Source: JAHBNG01 sp039028975 (lineage in GTDB: Bacteria; Chloroflexota; Anaerolineae; Caldilineales; Caldilineaceae). From it: 64,000 bases of DNA. Of this stretch, positions 34,156 to 42,532 are shown one piece after another. The stretch's first letter is position 1. Every line of letters begins with the position of its first letter. Under the pieces are notes generated by a model. That model ran no database searches. It was not told where the DNA came from and was given only the letters and a program-made list of their open reading frames with translations. Location of the stretch: NCBI GenBank assembly GCA_039028975.1, contig JBCCHB010000093.1:1-64000 (forward strand), given 5' to 3'. Position numbers and translations under genes: made by a program.

Positions 34156-35055
34156 TTATGATTCGTTTAAATGCGGGTATTCCTCTTTTTTACCAAATTC
34201 AAAACGCCTTAAGGCAATCGGAATACTGTGATCGACATTCATTGAGGGATCAAAAACTCCTGTGGCTAGAAGCAAAGTCTCGAAAGCGTCTGTTAAATCA
34301 AAACCCAGCTTTTCTGCCAACTTGGCAGATAGGGTGCTGGTTGTATTCCAGATCGGTGCGATTCCATTTTCTACACAATCAATTATGAAAGCGGCAGCAA
34401 CAATTGTGGCAAACCCCTTACCTTGTACTTCCGGCCTTGTCTCAATATCAATTTCAACATCAGTGGGAGAACTGCTTGGATAGCTTGCCGAGATACGAGA
34501 AAACACCTTGCTTTCACTTCTAATACAAAAACCATAGCTGCGACTGACGAAATCTTCTGCAGAATTGAATTCAGAAGGGATACAGCAATAGTCATCGTCA
34601 GGCGTTTCCTGTTGCTCCATCACACGCGCTGAGTCCAAATCTATCCTTGCAAGCCTTAATCCTTCGGGCAACGGATGGTTTGACAACCTGCTAAGGTGCT
34701 CTAAATTTGGATGAGGAATCTTAAATTGGAAACAATGACTCTTTTTGAGCTGCCCGTTATACGCATCAAACAAGAAGTGCGGCCATTGACTATTGCCAGA
34801 GAAGAGCATGTGGTAAAGACCGGGCAACTTGGGCATGATAATTTTGGCATTGGCGTGGGACACATTCCCGCCGAAATAATTCTCCATTCCATACCAAATT
34901 CTTCCTACGCTTGGCTTATGATAATCATCAATTATCATACCTCCACAGAAGCCATCTATTATTGCCTCGGCCATTAAGAACTTACGAACACTATCTGAGA
35001 ACAGGTCCTTATAGTTCTTCCTGGCACATGGCATAACATAGTTGATCGTCTGCAT
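34156..35055 (-). CDS. GNAT-like acetyltransferase
   Basis: 299 residues from ATG 35055, which has AAAGGTGA 10 bases upstream. The C-terminal half has DIETRPEVQGKGFATIVAAAFIIDCVENGIAPIWNTTSTLSAKLAEKLGF (about residues 208-258), the acetyl-CoA-binding core of the GNAT_acetyltran group; the N-terminal half is the less conserved partner domain of that group. The function of such stand-alone proteins is unknown, and the acceptor cannot be read. It is less GC-rich than neighbouring genes and flanked by two hairpin elements, so it may be a later arrival (inference). Confidence 0.75.
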   Translation of the reverse strand: MQTINYVMPCARKNYKDLFSDSVRKFLMAEAIIDGFCGGMIIDDYHKPSVGRIWYGMENYFGGNVSHANAKIIMPKLPGLYHMLFSGNSQWPHFLFDAYNGQLKKSHCFQFKIPHPNLEHLSRLSNHPLPEGLRLARIDLDSARVMEQQETPDDDYCCIPSEFNSAEDFVSRSYGFCIRSESKVFSRISASYPSSSPTDVEIDIETRPEVQGKGFATIVAAAFIIDCVENGIAPIWNTTSTLSAKLAEKLGFDLTDAFETLLLATGVFDPSMNVDHSIPIALRRFEFGKKEEYPHLNES

Positions 35056-35100
35056 ATTATTCAAATCACCTTTCAATTACTTAGGAATCAGAATAGAATA

Positions 35101-35165
35101 AATTCAAAAAATTCGGGCAAGTCATCTCCAGGAACCGAGAGATCTTATGCCCAAACTTTTGAATT
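35101..35165. repeat. Hairpin element, GGGCAnGTCATCTC core, copy 2
   Basis: The core 35115-35152 (GGGCAAGTCATCTC through GAGAGATCTTATGCCC) matches the element at 20283. Outer arms AATTCAAAA (35101-35109) and TTTTGAATT (35157-35165) are perfect and unrelated to those of copy 1. Confidence 0.78.
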
Positions 35166-35240
35166 TTCTGTCCACTACAACTTTTTGAATTTTCGTTCCT
35201 TATCACCCTGAAATCGAGTGTATAATTATGGACAAGACGA

Positions 35241-36080
35241 TCAGCTCGGTCGCCGTTCATTGATGTCGTCAAGGATGATGTCAAGCTGGTCTTTGGGTTC
35301 GTAGTACGCGCCGGGCGCGCGATTTGGACCGATGTCACCCATCAGGCGTCGCTGACGCGGCGTCATGCGCGCCAGCACTTCGGGCGGTGCTTTCTCGTAG
35401 TCCCATGGGCGTGACCATAGCTGCCCATAGCGAAAGGTAACGCTGCGCCGCACTTCGTTGCCCTCGTTGGGGGCCACGGCATGCCACAGGTTGTAGGCGA
35501 AGAGTACAGCATCACCAGCGTCGGCAATCAACTGAACGCCGCCCTCGGGCCATTCTCCTTTGGCCAAACCCGCATCAGGAAAGTCGCGGCGATGACTGCC
35601 AGGCACCAAGCAGAAGTTGGCCCGGTTCTCTTCCGGGATGTCGGTCAAGAAGTATTGGATCTTAAAGTTGAGCGGACGGCTGCTTGGCTCGACGCGGAAC
35701 TCGCGTAACGAGGGGCCTCCGTCGGTATGCCAGTCGAAGGGCATGTCCGCACTTGGATAGCGCACGTAGATCACTGTGCCCATAATCTGGAGATAAGGCC
35801 CCATGAGGTCAACGATAACGCCAAAGGTGCCAGGGTGGTCGATTAGCGAATCGAACTCCAGAGAATGCTCGACCGTCTGGACGATGTTGAAAGCGTCCTT
35901 TGCACGGGCTTCGGGGTGGATCTCGCGATAGTTGGCGATCACCTCGTCCGTTGCGGCCAGATAGTCTGCGACCTGGTTTGGGGTGAGAGCGCCCTTGAGG
36001 TGAATATAGCCCTTTTCCATCCAGTCGCGTCTCAGATCGTCGGTCAAGCGTCGAACGGGAGCTTCGGTCGGTAGGTTCAT
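35241..36080 (-). CDS. Phytanoyl-CoA dioxygenase (PhyH) family protein
   Basis: 279 residues. The Fe(II) ligands are visible as WHTDGG near residue 124 (His-x-Asp) and LWHAVAPNEGNEVRRS near 204; the Arg in that last segment should bind 2-oxoglutarate. The family hydroxylates small molecules with O2 and 2-oxoglutarate. GGAGG precedes the ATG. It lies 30 bases downstream of another PhyH gene, and both read away from a polysaccharide deacetylase. Paralogues in sponge- and soil-associated bacteria are often linked to modified sugar or polyol metabolism, but the substrate here is unknown. Confidence 0.92.
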   Translation of the reverse strand: MNLPTEAPVRRLTDDLRRDWMEKGYIHLKGALTPNQVADYLAATDEVIANYREIHPEARAKDAFNIVQTVEHSLEFDSLIDHPGTFGVIVDLMGPYLQIMGTVIYVRYPSADMPFDWHTDGGPSLREFRVEPSSRPLNFKIQYFLTDIPEENRANFCLVPGSHRRDFPDAGLAKGEWPEGGVQLIADAGDAVLFAYNLWHAVAPNEGNEVRRSVTFRYGQLWSRPWDYEKAPPEVLARMTPRQRRLMGDIGPNRAPGAYYEPKDQLDIILDDINERRPS

Positions 36081-36110
36081 CTATTTCCTCCACAAGATAG
36101 TTTTCATTGG

Positions 36111-37022
36111 TTAAACCGCGTACCCATCCCGATTATCCTTCCGCCAGTCCGGCCGGTACCCTAGCGTGCTCCCAAAGCCATACGAGCGCCCAATCTGGTT
36201 CGGACTAGACCACGGCCATGCCTGCCCGCCAATGACGCGAAATTCATCGCCCTTTCCGCAAAGCCAGTAGAACATGTGGGCCACGTAGCGCGCCTGATTG
36301 TGTCCGCCATAGTAGGCGGTTTGGAAGTCAAAGTCCGGTTCCGTATTCCAATCTCTTTGCGGATCGACGGAGCGCCAGTAGTTGTACTTGAGCATATGGC
36401 GCGTCCCCGTGGCGGTAGACAGACCGCGGCGATGCAGAATGCTCTGATGATGGATGCCGATGGTGCCTGCCGGACCGTCCGTAAAGACGCCAGCTTCGTC
36501 TTCCTTGCGTTGGCTTGGCGCGATGTGAGTACCAGGAACGAGTTCAGTCGGCCCCAACTCCACCGGTGTATCCTGGGGAAAGTAGAAAACCTCGACCGAA
36601 TTGAGCTCGGGGCCGAAGATGTGGTCGGCGTCGTGGTGCCAGCCTTGGGCAGGCATAGGGCAATCCACGTGGTGATGGCTGGCCAGAATGGGCAGCCCCA
36701 CATGACGCCCTAGCAGCGAGCGCATGATGCCCGTCACCTGGGGATGAAGGAGCACGTGCTCAATAAACCACTCTTCTAAAAAGATTGTGCTCGGTTCATG
36801 GGATGCGCGAATGCGTTCCAGATCGGCTTGGGCCATTCCGTCTGGGATGTAGACGGGATTGGCTGGGATTTTCCCCTCCAGGTAATCGCAGGTGCGCTGA
36901 TTGACGTCGTCCGGTACAACACCCCGCAACAGTACGTATCCGTCTCGGCAGAATTCGAGCACTTGGGTGTCGGTCATAGTTGGATCACAGTCAAAGGTGT
37001 GGTTGTTCTGATCGTATTTCAT
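36111..37022 (-). CDS. Phytanoyl-CoA dioxygenase (PhyH) family protein
   Basis: 303 residues. GWHHDADHIFG near residue 124 gives the His-x-Asp iron pair, and ILHRRGLSTATGTRHMLKY near residue 205 gives the second His and the 2-oxoglutarate-binding Arg. It is more distant from the paralogue at 35241 than tandem duplication would suggest, so the two probably have different substrates. The Shine-Dalgarno is weak. Same operon as the deacetylase gene 25 bases upstream. Confidence 0.9.
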   Translation of the reverse strand: MKYDQNNHTFDCDPTMTDTQVLEFCRDGYVLLRGVVPDDVNQRTCDYLEGKIPANPVYIPDGMAQADLERIRASHEPSTIFLEEWFIEHVLLHPQVTGIMRSLLGRHVGLPILASHHHVDCPMPAQGWHHDADHIFGPELNSVEVFYFPQDTPVELGPTELVPGTHIAPSQRKEDEAGVFTDGPAGTIGIHHQSILHRRGLSTATGTRHMLKYNYWRSVDPQRDWNTEPDFDFQTAYYGGHNQARYVAHMFYWLCGKGDEFRVIGGQAWPWSSPNQIGRSYGFGSTLGYRPDWRKDNRDGYAV

Positions 37023-37047
37023 GGTCTATCGTTGCTATTTCGGATGA

Positions 37048-37944
37048 TCATACAGGCAAAATGTCTGGCCCTTCGACTGTAGCCGCTTGGTCCAATGCGC
37101 CAGATGCCGCCAACTCACCCATCGTAGCGAATGTGGCACCATTCTGCTGACCCACATGCTCTATCACAGCGTCGATGAGACGGAAGGTATGCTCATAGTC
37201 GTCGGCAATGCCGTGGGTATGCATGAGAATCACGACGATGGGACTTTTCTGGCGGATATGGTCCAGGTCTTGCTTGGCTAAATCGATAAATTCGGCGCTG
37301 CGTTGCCCGGCACCCTTCCAGGTATACTCGTTCAGGATCGGTATTTCAACAATGCCGTCATACCAGCGGTAAGGTTGATGGGGAATCTCATCCACCCACT
37401 TCTGTGTAATCTCTCCGTCGTTATGGGGCAAGTGAGCGTAACCAGTACCGCTAATATACATACAGGTATGATAGCCGATGCCCACCTCGCGCAGCGCGGC
37501 AAACATGGGTTTGGATATAGCCCCACAGGGCGCGCGAAAGACGGTTGGCTCGACGCCTAAGTCGTTGGCAAAGATCGCCATGCCTTCTTCAATACGGGCA
37601 CGAAGATTTGTCACGGTATAGCGCGGCATCAACTCGTCGCTTCGCTGAACAAAGTCAGATTGGAGCGTCGGCAGGATACTCGTTGCCGGCCACACAGGGG
37701 GGCCGAACTCGTAGCAGTCGGCGTGGGTCAGGCCATGCAGTTGCAGATCGTGGCCAGCATCGCGCGCAGCAATGAGCGCCTCTTTCCATGCCGCAGAAAG
37801 GGGTCTGTCGCCAGCCTTGGGCACCGTAAACCAGGTAGACCCTACCCCGCGCGAGCTAAAAAACTGAGTCGCCTGACGCAGCGATTCCACCATCTTACTA
37901 CCGCCTGAACCGGCATCGTCAATACTCCATACATATGTTGTCAT
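37048..37944 (-). CDS. Polysaccharide deacetylase (NodB-like) family protein
   Basis: 298 residues. The catalytic-metal Asp pair is in SIDDAGSGG (residues 8-9), and LHGLTH near residue 71 supplies the His-x3-His metal ligands typical of NodB-fold enzymes. FRAPCGAISKP near 155 is a second family motif. No signal peptide is visible, so it may act on cytosolic carbohydrate or another amide. AGGAGAAGG precedes the ATG. It is in line with two PhyH genes. Confidence 0.85.
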   Translation of the reverse strand: MTTYVWSIDDAGSGGSKMVESLRQATQFFSSRGVGSTWFTVPKAGDRPLSAAWKEALIAARDAGHDLQLHGLTHADCYEFGPPVWPATSILPTLQSDFVQRSDELMPRYTVTNLRARIEEGMAIFANDLGVEPTVFRAPCGAISKPMFAALREVGIGYHTCMYISGTGYAHLPHNDGEITQKWVDEIPHQPYRWYDGIVEIPILNEYTWKGAGQRSAEFIDLAKQDLDHIRQKSPIVVILMHTHGIADDYEHTFRLIDAVIEHVGQQNGATFATMGELAASGALDQAATVEGPDILPV

Positions 37945-37978
37945 TGCTATGACCTTCTCCTGTAAAGTTCGGGTAATA

Positions 37979-38280
37979 TTAGGGGCCTACCAACTCGCTC
38001 AACTCTTCATCAATCGTAATGGCAAATCTGCCCCCAGGACCCTCGATTTTGTTGACCATGAGGGGGTTAAGTTCCTTTTGCTCTAACACCGTCAGCTCTT
38101 TGACCAGGGAACTTTGCAGAAACGCTTTGTATGGTCGACTGGTATCCGTTTTGGGCATGATATACATGGGAAGCACTGCTTGCAACAGAGCGGCGCGTTT
38201 CTGCTGCGTACGATTCACACCCGCACGATGCCAGAGCCTGGAATCGTAGACAATATAGGTTCCCACTGGTGCTTCAATAT
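37979..38280 (-). pseudogene. C-terminal fragment of a PhyH-type dioxygenase
   Basis: About 95 residues (APVGTYIVYDSRLWHRAGVNRTQQKRAALLQAVLPMYI and onwards) match the C-terminal third of a phytanoyl-CoA dioxygenase: RLWHRAG carries the distal His, and the following RTQQKR the 2-oxoglutarate Arg. The N-terminal two thirds, with the His-x-Asp pair, are missing. The fragment begins directly at the stop codon of the Gfo/Idh gene (38283), so a deletion seems to have joined the two. There is no plausible start codon and it is unlikely to be functional. Confidence 0.8.
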
Positions 38281-38282
38281 TC

Positions 38283-39320
38283 CTAAACGACAACACCCAC
38301 CTGTGTACGCCAGGCATCCAACAGCCGCATATTCCCTAGAGAGTCATCCCAGGACATGGCGGGGGCTTGCCGATCCCCAATATGATTGGCCACCATTTCG
38401 GCTTCTAAAGTGAACAGATCTTTCTGCGCCGAGACCAAAATCTCAGATGGCTCTTCCCGACCAAGTTGTAGGAGGATCGTTGCTGGCGGGATGCTAGTAT
38501 CGGGCGACAATGGCTCTTTGGCGCGACGGCAAGGTGACGAAGGCAGCCAGGGATCGGTTATGGTGATTGTGCCGGCTGAACCATAAATCGATACGCTGGA
38601 CCCAACGTTGCACTCAATCGTGGCAATGATCTCGGCGACGATACCATTTTCAAATTGTAGGGTGGCAACGCCCAACTGATCAACGCCGGTGGGGCCAACG
38701 GTGCCGCTGGCTTTTACCGACGTCGGATTCAAGAAGGGTTTGTTGTCGGCAGCACCCGCCATACGACGCGCCATGGAGGCCGTATAACAGCCCAAATCGA
38801 GAATGCCGCCACCGCCCATTTCATGGTTGAACATGCGGCTGTTGGGATTGAAGTCGAGGTGGAAGCCCATGGTGGCCCGAATGAGGTGTACCTGGCCAAT
38901 CGTGCCATCTTGGATAAGTTGGGCTACACGCGCGATTTGCGGATGACAGCGATACATAAAGGCTTCCATCAGGAAGACGTCATTGTCGCGGGCCGCCTGG
39001 ATCATGGCCTCGGCTTCTCCAGCGTTCATACCGATGGGTTTCTCGACCAGAATGTGCTTTTTCGCTTCGGCCGCCTTGATCACCCACTCGGCATGAGAGG
39101 GGTTCAGGGTGGCAATATAGACGACATCGATCTCGTCATCTGCCAGCAGCGCCTCGTAGCTTTCATATTGGCGGGGGATGGCAAAATCGTCAACCAGTTT
39201 GTCTACACGTCTTTGGGTGAGGCTGGCAACCCCAAGAATCTGCCCCGACTCTGTAAAACGCATCCCGTTGCAGAAGACATAGGCGATGCTGCCTGCGCCA
39301 ATAATTCCCCATTTTAACAT
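38283..39320 (-). CDS. Gfo/Idh/MocA family NAD(P)-dependent oxidoreductase
   Basis: 345 residues. N-terminal Rossmann fold GIIGAGSIAY (residues 5-14), the VEKP motif near 95-98 with the catalytic Lys, and the C-terminal GFO domain with GGGILDLGCYTASMARRMAG near 165-185. The family oxidises or reduces sugars and inositols. GGAGAA precedes the ATG. It lies next to a truncated PhyH fragment and upstream of the second Gfo/Idh gene. Confidence 0.92.
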   Translation of the reverse strand: MLKWGIIGAGSIAYVFCNGMRFTESGQILGVASLTQRRVDKLVDDFAIPRQYESYEALLADDEIDVVYIATLNPSHAEWVIKAAEAKKHILVEKPIGMNAGEAEAMIQAARDNDVFLMEAFMYRCHPQIARVAQLIQDGTIGQVHLIRATMGFHLDFNPNSRMFNHEMGGGGILDLGCYTASMARRMAGAADNKPFLNPTSVKASGTVGPTGVDQLGVATLQFENGIVAEIIATIECNVGSSVSIYGSAGTITITDPWLPSSPCRRAKEPLSPDTSIPPATILLQLGREEPSEILVSAQKDLFTLEAEMVANHIGDRQAPAMSWDDSLGNMRLLDAWRTQVGVVV

Positions 39321-39385
39321 AATTCTATTTTCTCCAATATCTTTCCGTCAGTGGCAATCACAGGGTATTCTGCGCGTATGTACAT

Positions 39386-40597
39386 TCATACGATAGAATA
39401 CCCAAACTTCTCCAAAAAGTCGTCGTGAAGCATCTGCTCATAGGTGGTGATCTCGCGTATCGGTAGCTCGACTGGCGTCATGCCCAAAATGGACGACTCA
39501 TAGACGGCCATACACATCTCCACATCCTTGCGACCACCAAGTCCATATTCGGGTTCCTGATCATAGAGCGCCGCGTTGGCCAGGCTCATAATCTCCTCGG
39601 CATGACCAACGCACCAATCGTCGATGGCATACTCTCTGAACGGATTCTCATAGACGATCTCTGGCTCGGTATGGACGACGATCCTGGAGAGTACATCTAC
39701 CCCGTCGACGGTGTGTCGCTCGATCTCTACGGGGATATCTTGCATCTCGCCGTTGACCATGAGGCGCAGTGGAATATGTGGCCCCCGATAATCAAGATCC
39801 ATGATTCGCCCTTTGGTTCCGGTAATCTGCGAGTACTTGATGGTCTCCTCACCAGCCATCGAGGTCTCATAGATGCCCACGGCCCCACTGTCAAAGTCAA
39901 TCATGGCGTGCAGCCAATCTTCGAAGACTTTATCGGGGCCTGGTACAAACTGTTTGGTCATCGCGGCGATCTTTCTCGGCTCGCTGTTGGCATAGAGCCG
40001 AATCTGGGACAGACGATGGGCACCCATGTCCATACAGACGCCCGAATAGGAGCCGAAAGTGGAGACGGGGCGCTCTATCCCGCGCGGCTTGCCCACATTT
40101 GGATCAAAGGGCGCAAATCTATATGGTTCGATAAAGTGAACGCGCAGGATATCGCCGAGTATACCTTCACGAATCAGCTTGAGAATCATGCGCTCTTTGG
40201 GCATGCGAAAGTAGTTCTCGGCGACTTCAAAATGCACACCGTTTCTGCGACAAGCGTCTACGATGACATCACAACAGGGCAGGGTCAGCGCCATTGGCTT
40301 TTCGACCATGGGGTGCATCTTGTGTTCTGCCACTATTTTGGCTATCACATGGTGGGTTGGATCGCCGGTAATAATATCAACGACCAGGATGTCCTTGTGG
40401 GTCTCCAGCATCTGCTCGATGTTCGTATAGTAGGAGACGCCGTACTGCCCACCCATCTGGGCGGCAAGCGTTTCATCGAGATCGCAGAGTGCCACGAACT
40501 CTATCTTCCCCTTTTTGGCCAGCTCCGCGATGGTGGGCAAGTGCCATTGTCTGGACGGCGGTCCACAACCGATTACGGCAATCTTGGCTTTTTGCAT
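39386..40597 (-). CDS. Gfo/Idh/MocA family NAD(P)-dependent oxidoreductase, long form
   Basis: 403 residues. Rossmann motif VIGCGPPSRQWH (residues 8-19, an atypical glycine loop), VEKPMAL near 99, and the GFO domain with DMGAHRLSQIR near 190. The start codon abuts the 14-bp tandem array (40598 onward), whose last unit supplies AAGGA as Shine-Dalgarno. This is unlike the 345-residue neighbour, so the two are paralogues with different substrates. A long frame on the opposite strand is a shadow. Confidence 0.9.
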   Translation of the reverse strand: MQKAKIAVIGCGPPSRQWHLPTIAELAKKGKIEFVALCDLDETLAAQMGGQYGVSYYTNIEQMLETHKDILVVDIITGDPTHHVIAKIVAEHKMHPMVEKPMALTLPCCDVIVDACRRNGVHFEVAENYFRMPKERMILKLIREGILGDILRVHFIEPYRFAPFDPNVGKPRGIERPVSTFGSYSGVCMDMGAHRLSQIRLYANSEPRKIAAMTKQFVPGPDKVFEDWLHAMIDFDSGAVGIYETSMAGEETIKYSQITGTKGRIMDLDYRGPHIPLRLMVNGEMQDIPVEIERHTVDGVDVLSRIVVHTEPEIVYENPFREYAIDDWCVGHAEEIMSLANAALYDQEPEYGLGGRKDVEMCMAVYESSILGMTPVELPIREITTYEQMLHDDFLEKFGYSIV

Positions 40598-40695
40598 GTC
40601 ATTGGTCCTTAGTCATTGGTCCTTAGTCATTGGTCCTTAGTCATTGGTCCTTAGTCATTGGTCCTTAGTCATTGGTCCTTAGTCATTGGTCCTTA
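40598..40695. repeat. Seven perfect 14-bp tandem repeats (two heptamers each)
   Basis: GTCATTGGTCCTTA repeats exactly seven times (98 bases), then a degenerate eighth unit follows. On the minus strand it reads into the Gfo/Idh start codon. Each minus-strand unit holds AAGGA and an ATG opening a five-codon frame whose TGA overlaps the next ATG. There are no spacers, so it is not a CRISPR array. Confidence 0.95.
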
Positions 40696-40796
40696 GTCGC
40701 TGGTTCCGTATTGTCAGACCTTTGTCACTTGAGATTTGTAGGCTGGATTGCTAAGATGGCAACTGATCTGACTAAAAATGTTTGTTGATACATAAC

Positions 40797-41228
40797 ATGG
40801 CAGAAAGAATCGTAGAGATGGCGAAGATACATGGATTTGAACAATTGCGGGTCTACCAGATGGCAGAGGAATTGACCGACCGCGTTTGGGATATCGTCCA
40901 GACATGGCAATCTTTTGCGAAGGATACGATTGGGAAACAGTTCGTCCGTTCCGCCAATAGCGTTGGTGCTAATATCGCTGAAGGCCCAGGCCGTGGTAGC
41001 TATCAAGACCATCGACGCTTTGTACGTATCGCTCGTGGTTCGCTCTATGAAACAAAACACTGGCTCCGCCGCGCTTACAAACGTAACCTCCTGACAGAAG
41101 AACAAGTCAATTCCTTAAAACCCCTTCTCGATGAACTTCCTCCTAAGCTCAATGCTTACCTCAATTCGATTGGAGATTACTCGCTGGTCATTCGTCTTTG
41201 GTCATTTGTGACCGTCGCGACCGCATAG
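40797..41228 (+). CDS. Four-helix-bundle protein (S23/IVP-like), copy 2
   Basis: 143 residues from ATG 40797 (an ATG at 40818 is also possible; no clear Shine-Dalgarno). Motifs: LRVYQMAEELTDRVWDIV, FVRSANSVGANIAEGPGRGSYQDHRRFVRIARGSLYETKHWLRRA. It is only distantly related to copy 1 at 26142, so the two are not a recent duplication. The last dozen residues (SLVIRLWSFVT) are encoded by heptamer words (41186-41213), i.e. the repeat tract extends into the gene. It is on the opposite strand from its neighbours and bracketed by repeats on both sides. Confidence 0.88.
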   Translation: MAERIVEMAKIHGFEQLRVYQMAEELTDRVWDIVQTWQSFAKDTIGKQFVRSANSVGANIAEGPGRGSYQDHRRFVRIARGSLYETKHWLRRAYKRNLLTEEQVNSLKPLLDELPPKLNAYLNSIGDYSLVIRLWSFVTVATA

Positions 41229-41266
41229 CGAATAATCTGGGACCAGGAACCAATGACCAATAACAA
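41186..41266. repeat. Heptamer words at and beyond the 3' end of copy 2
   Basis: GGTCATT, CGTCTTT, GGTCATT and TGTGACC run in register within the last codons of the gene (41186-41213). After about 25 other bases, GGGACCA, GGAACCA, ATGACCA and ATAACAA follow (41239-41266), ending 3 bases before the PhyH stop at 41269. Confidence 0.8.
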
Positions 41267-41268
41267 TT

Positions 41269-42456
41269 TTACGCTTTCACCACTTCGGCCAGCTTTCCTC
41301 TTAGTGGATGCATCACGCCAGCACCGGCAGGCCACACCCCAGGATCGGCCTTGATGGTGCGGCAGATATGTTGTCCGTGGGGCGTTAGCATTTCCCACAT
41401 CTCATGAGGCATGCTCTGGGTAAAGTGATCCAACGTGCGCCAGGGCGGTGCATATTCAACGTTTGGCATGGCTCGTATCTCTCTGGATAGATTGGGCGTC
41501 CCGCCGTGCCAACACCGATTATCTCGAAAAACGCCTGTACCGGCGGGGACCCCAACCAGGGTGGAGCATCTCATCCAATCGGGTTCTTCAGAGGGTGTGG
41601 GCGGTGGCTGCTGCAAGACTTGGGTTCCTGGAATCTGACGGATAGGACCATTTTCCCAGGTAAGATCGCACATCATGAAGTTGACGATAACCATGGGGGG
41701 CGTCATTTCCGCAATCAGCTTCTGGGTTGGTACATCCAGATGGCCTTCGCTATCCCTCTTGAGTTCAACACCAAGAGCCTCTGCGCACGCTATCCGGCTT
41801 GGGGAAAGCTCGCCGACCTCCCTGCCATCTGAATGCGCATGTTGATACTCGATGGCACCGGGTAGAGAGAGGTCGCCGCCTGATCCCCACACCCGATAAT
41901 CGGACGAACCAAAGATCTCCTGGAGAATGGGGGTAGTTGTCGGTAGATCGACCATGCTGGCCCAGGCCGGATCATGCAACATATGCCTGGAACCAGAAGA
42001 GGTGCCAAAGCTGTAGCGATGGGGCAGCCGGAAGGTTTCGGTGATATATTTTCTATCGCCTTGACCGGGTAGCTCCAGGATTTTCTTAAGGGCTTGGGCG
42101 CAACCCTCTCGCCACTGGGCCAGTTGTTCGGCATTGAGCAGATCGCGCACCACAACGAAACCATCGCGGTGGAAAATTCTGGCCGCTCTTTTGACTTCAT
42201 GAGGCGAGCAGATTTCCAGCCCGCGAATCCCATTATTTTGACGTAGGTGCGCCCGCAACGCTTCGACCTCGGGATCGTCATAGGCTCTGCGGCTGGGTGC
42301 GCGCGGATCGGGCACGCCAAAGCCCCTATTTTCCGGAAAGGGGCGGCCCTCCTCGTCTAATGTCTCATTGGGAGGGATATTCTCATCCCATCCAACGAGC
42401 GTGTCACCATAGACTTGAAGGTCTGCCAACTCTTCTTGTTTATTGATTACCGCCAT
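41269..42456 (-). CDS. Phytanoyl-CoA dioxygenase (PhyH) family protein, long form
   Basis: 395 residues, about 100 longer than the other PhyH proteins here; the extra part is an N-terminal extension (residues 1-95) with no known domain. YQHAHSDGRE near 210 carries the His-x-Asp pair and CWHGGTPNLSREIR near 320 the second His and the 2-oxoglutarate Arg. AAAGGAGC precedes the ATG. It is upstream of the four-helix-bundle gene but convergent with it. Confidence 0.88.
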   Translation of the reverse strand: MAVINKQEELADLQVYGDTLVGWDENIPPNETLDEEGRPFPENRGFGVPDPRAPSRRAYDDPEVEALRAHLRQNNGIRGLEICSPHEVKRAARIFHRDGFVVVRDLLNAEQLAQWREGCAQALKKILELPGQGDRKYITETFRLPHRYSFGTSSGSRHMLHDPAWASMVDLPTTTPILQEIFGSSDYRVWGSGGDLSLPGAIEYQHAHSDGREVGELSPSRIACAEALGVELKRDSEGHLDVPTQKLIAEMTPPMVIVNFMMCDLTWENGPIRQIPGTQVLQQPPPTPSEEPDWMRCSTLVGVPAGTGVFRDNRCWHGGTPNLSREIRAMPNVEYAPPWRTLDHFTQSMPHEMWEMLTPHGQHICRTIKADPGVWPAGAGVMHPLRGKLAEVVKA

Positions 42457-42532
42457 GAGGAATAGCTCCTTTTTCGCTACGAATTCCGCCTATGCTTTTG
42501 ATTTGCCAACAAGTAAGCAACTTTGTCACATT

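Noticed and set aside
39602..40612. 336-codon plus-strand open frame
   Set aside because: It lies opposite a clear Gfo/Idh gene, has no family motifs and no ribosome-binding site. It is a shadow frame.
40598..40695. Possible CRISPR array
   Set aside because: The 14-bp units are directly adjacent with no spacers and no cas genes are nearby.
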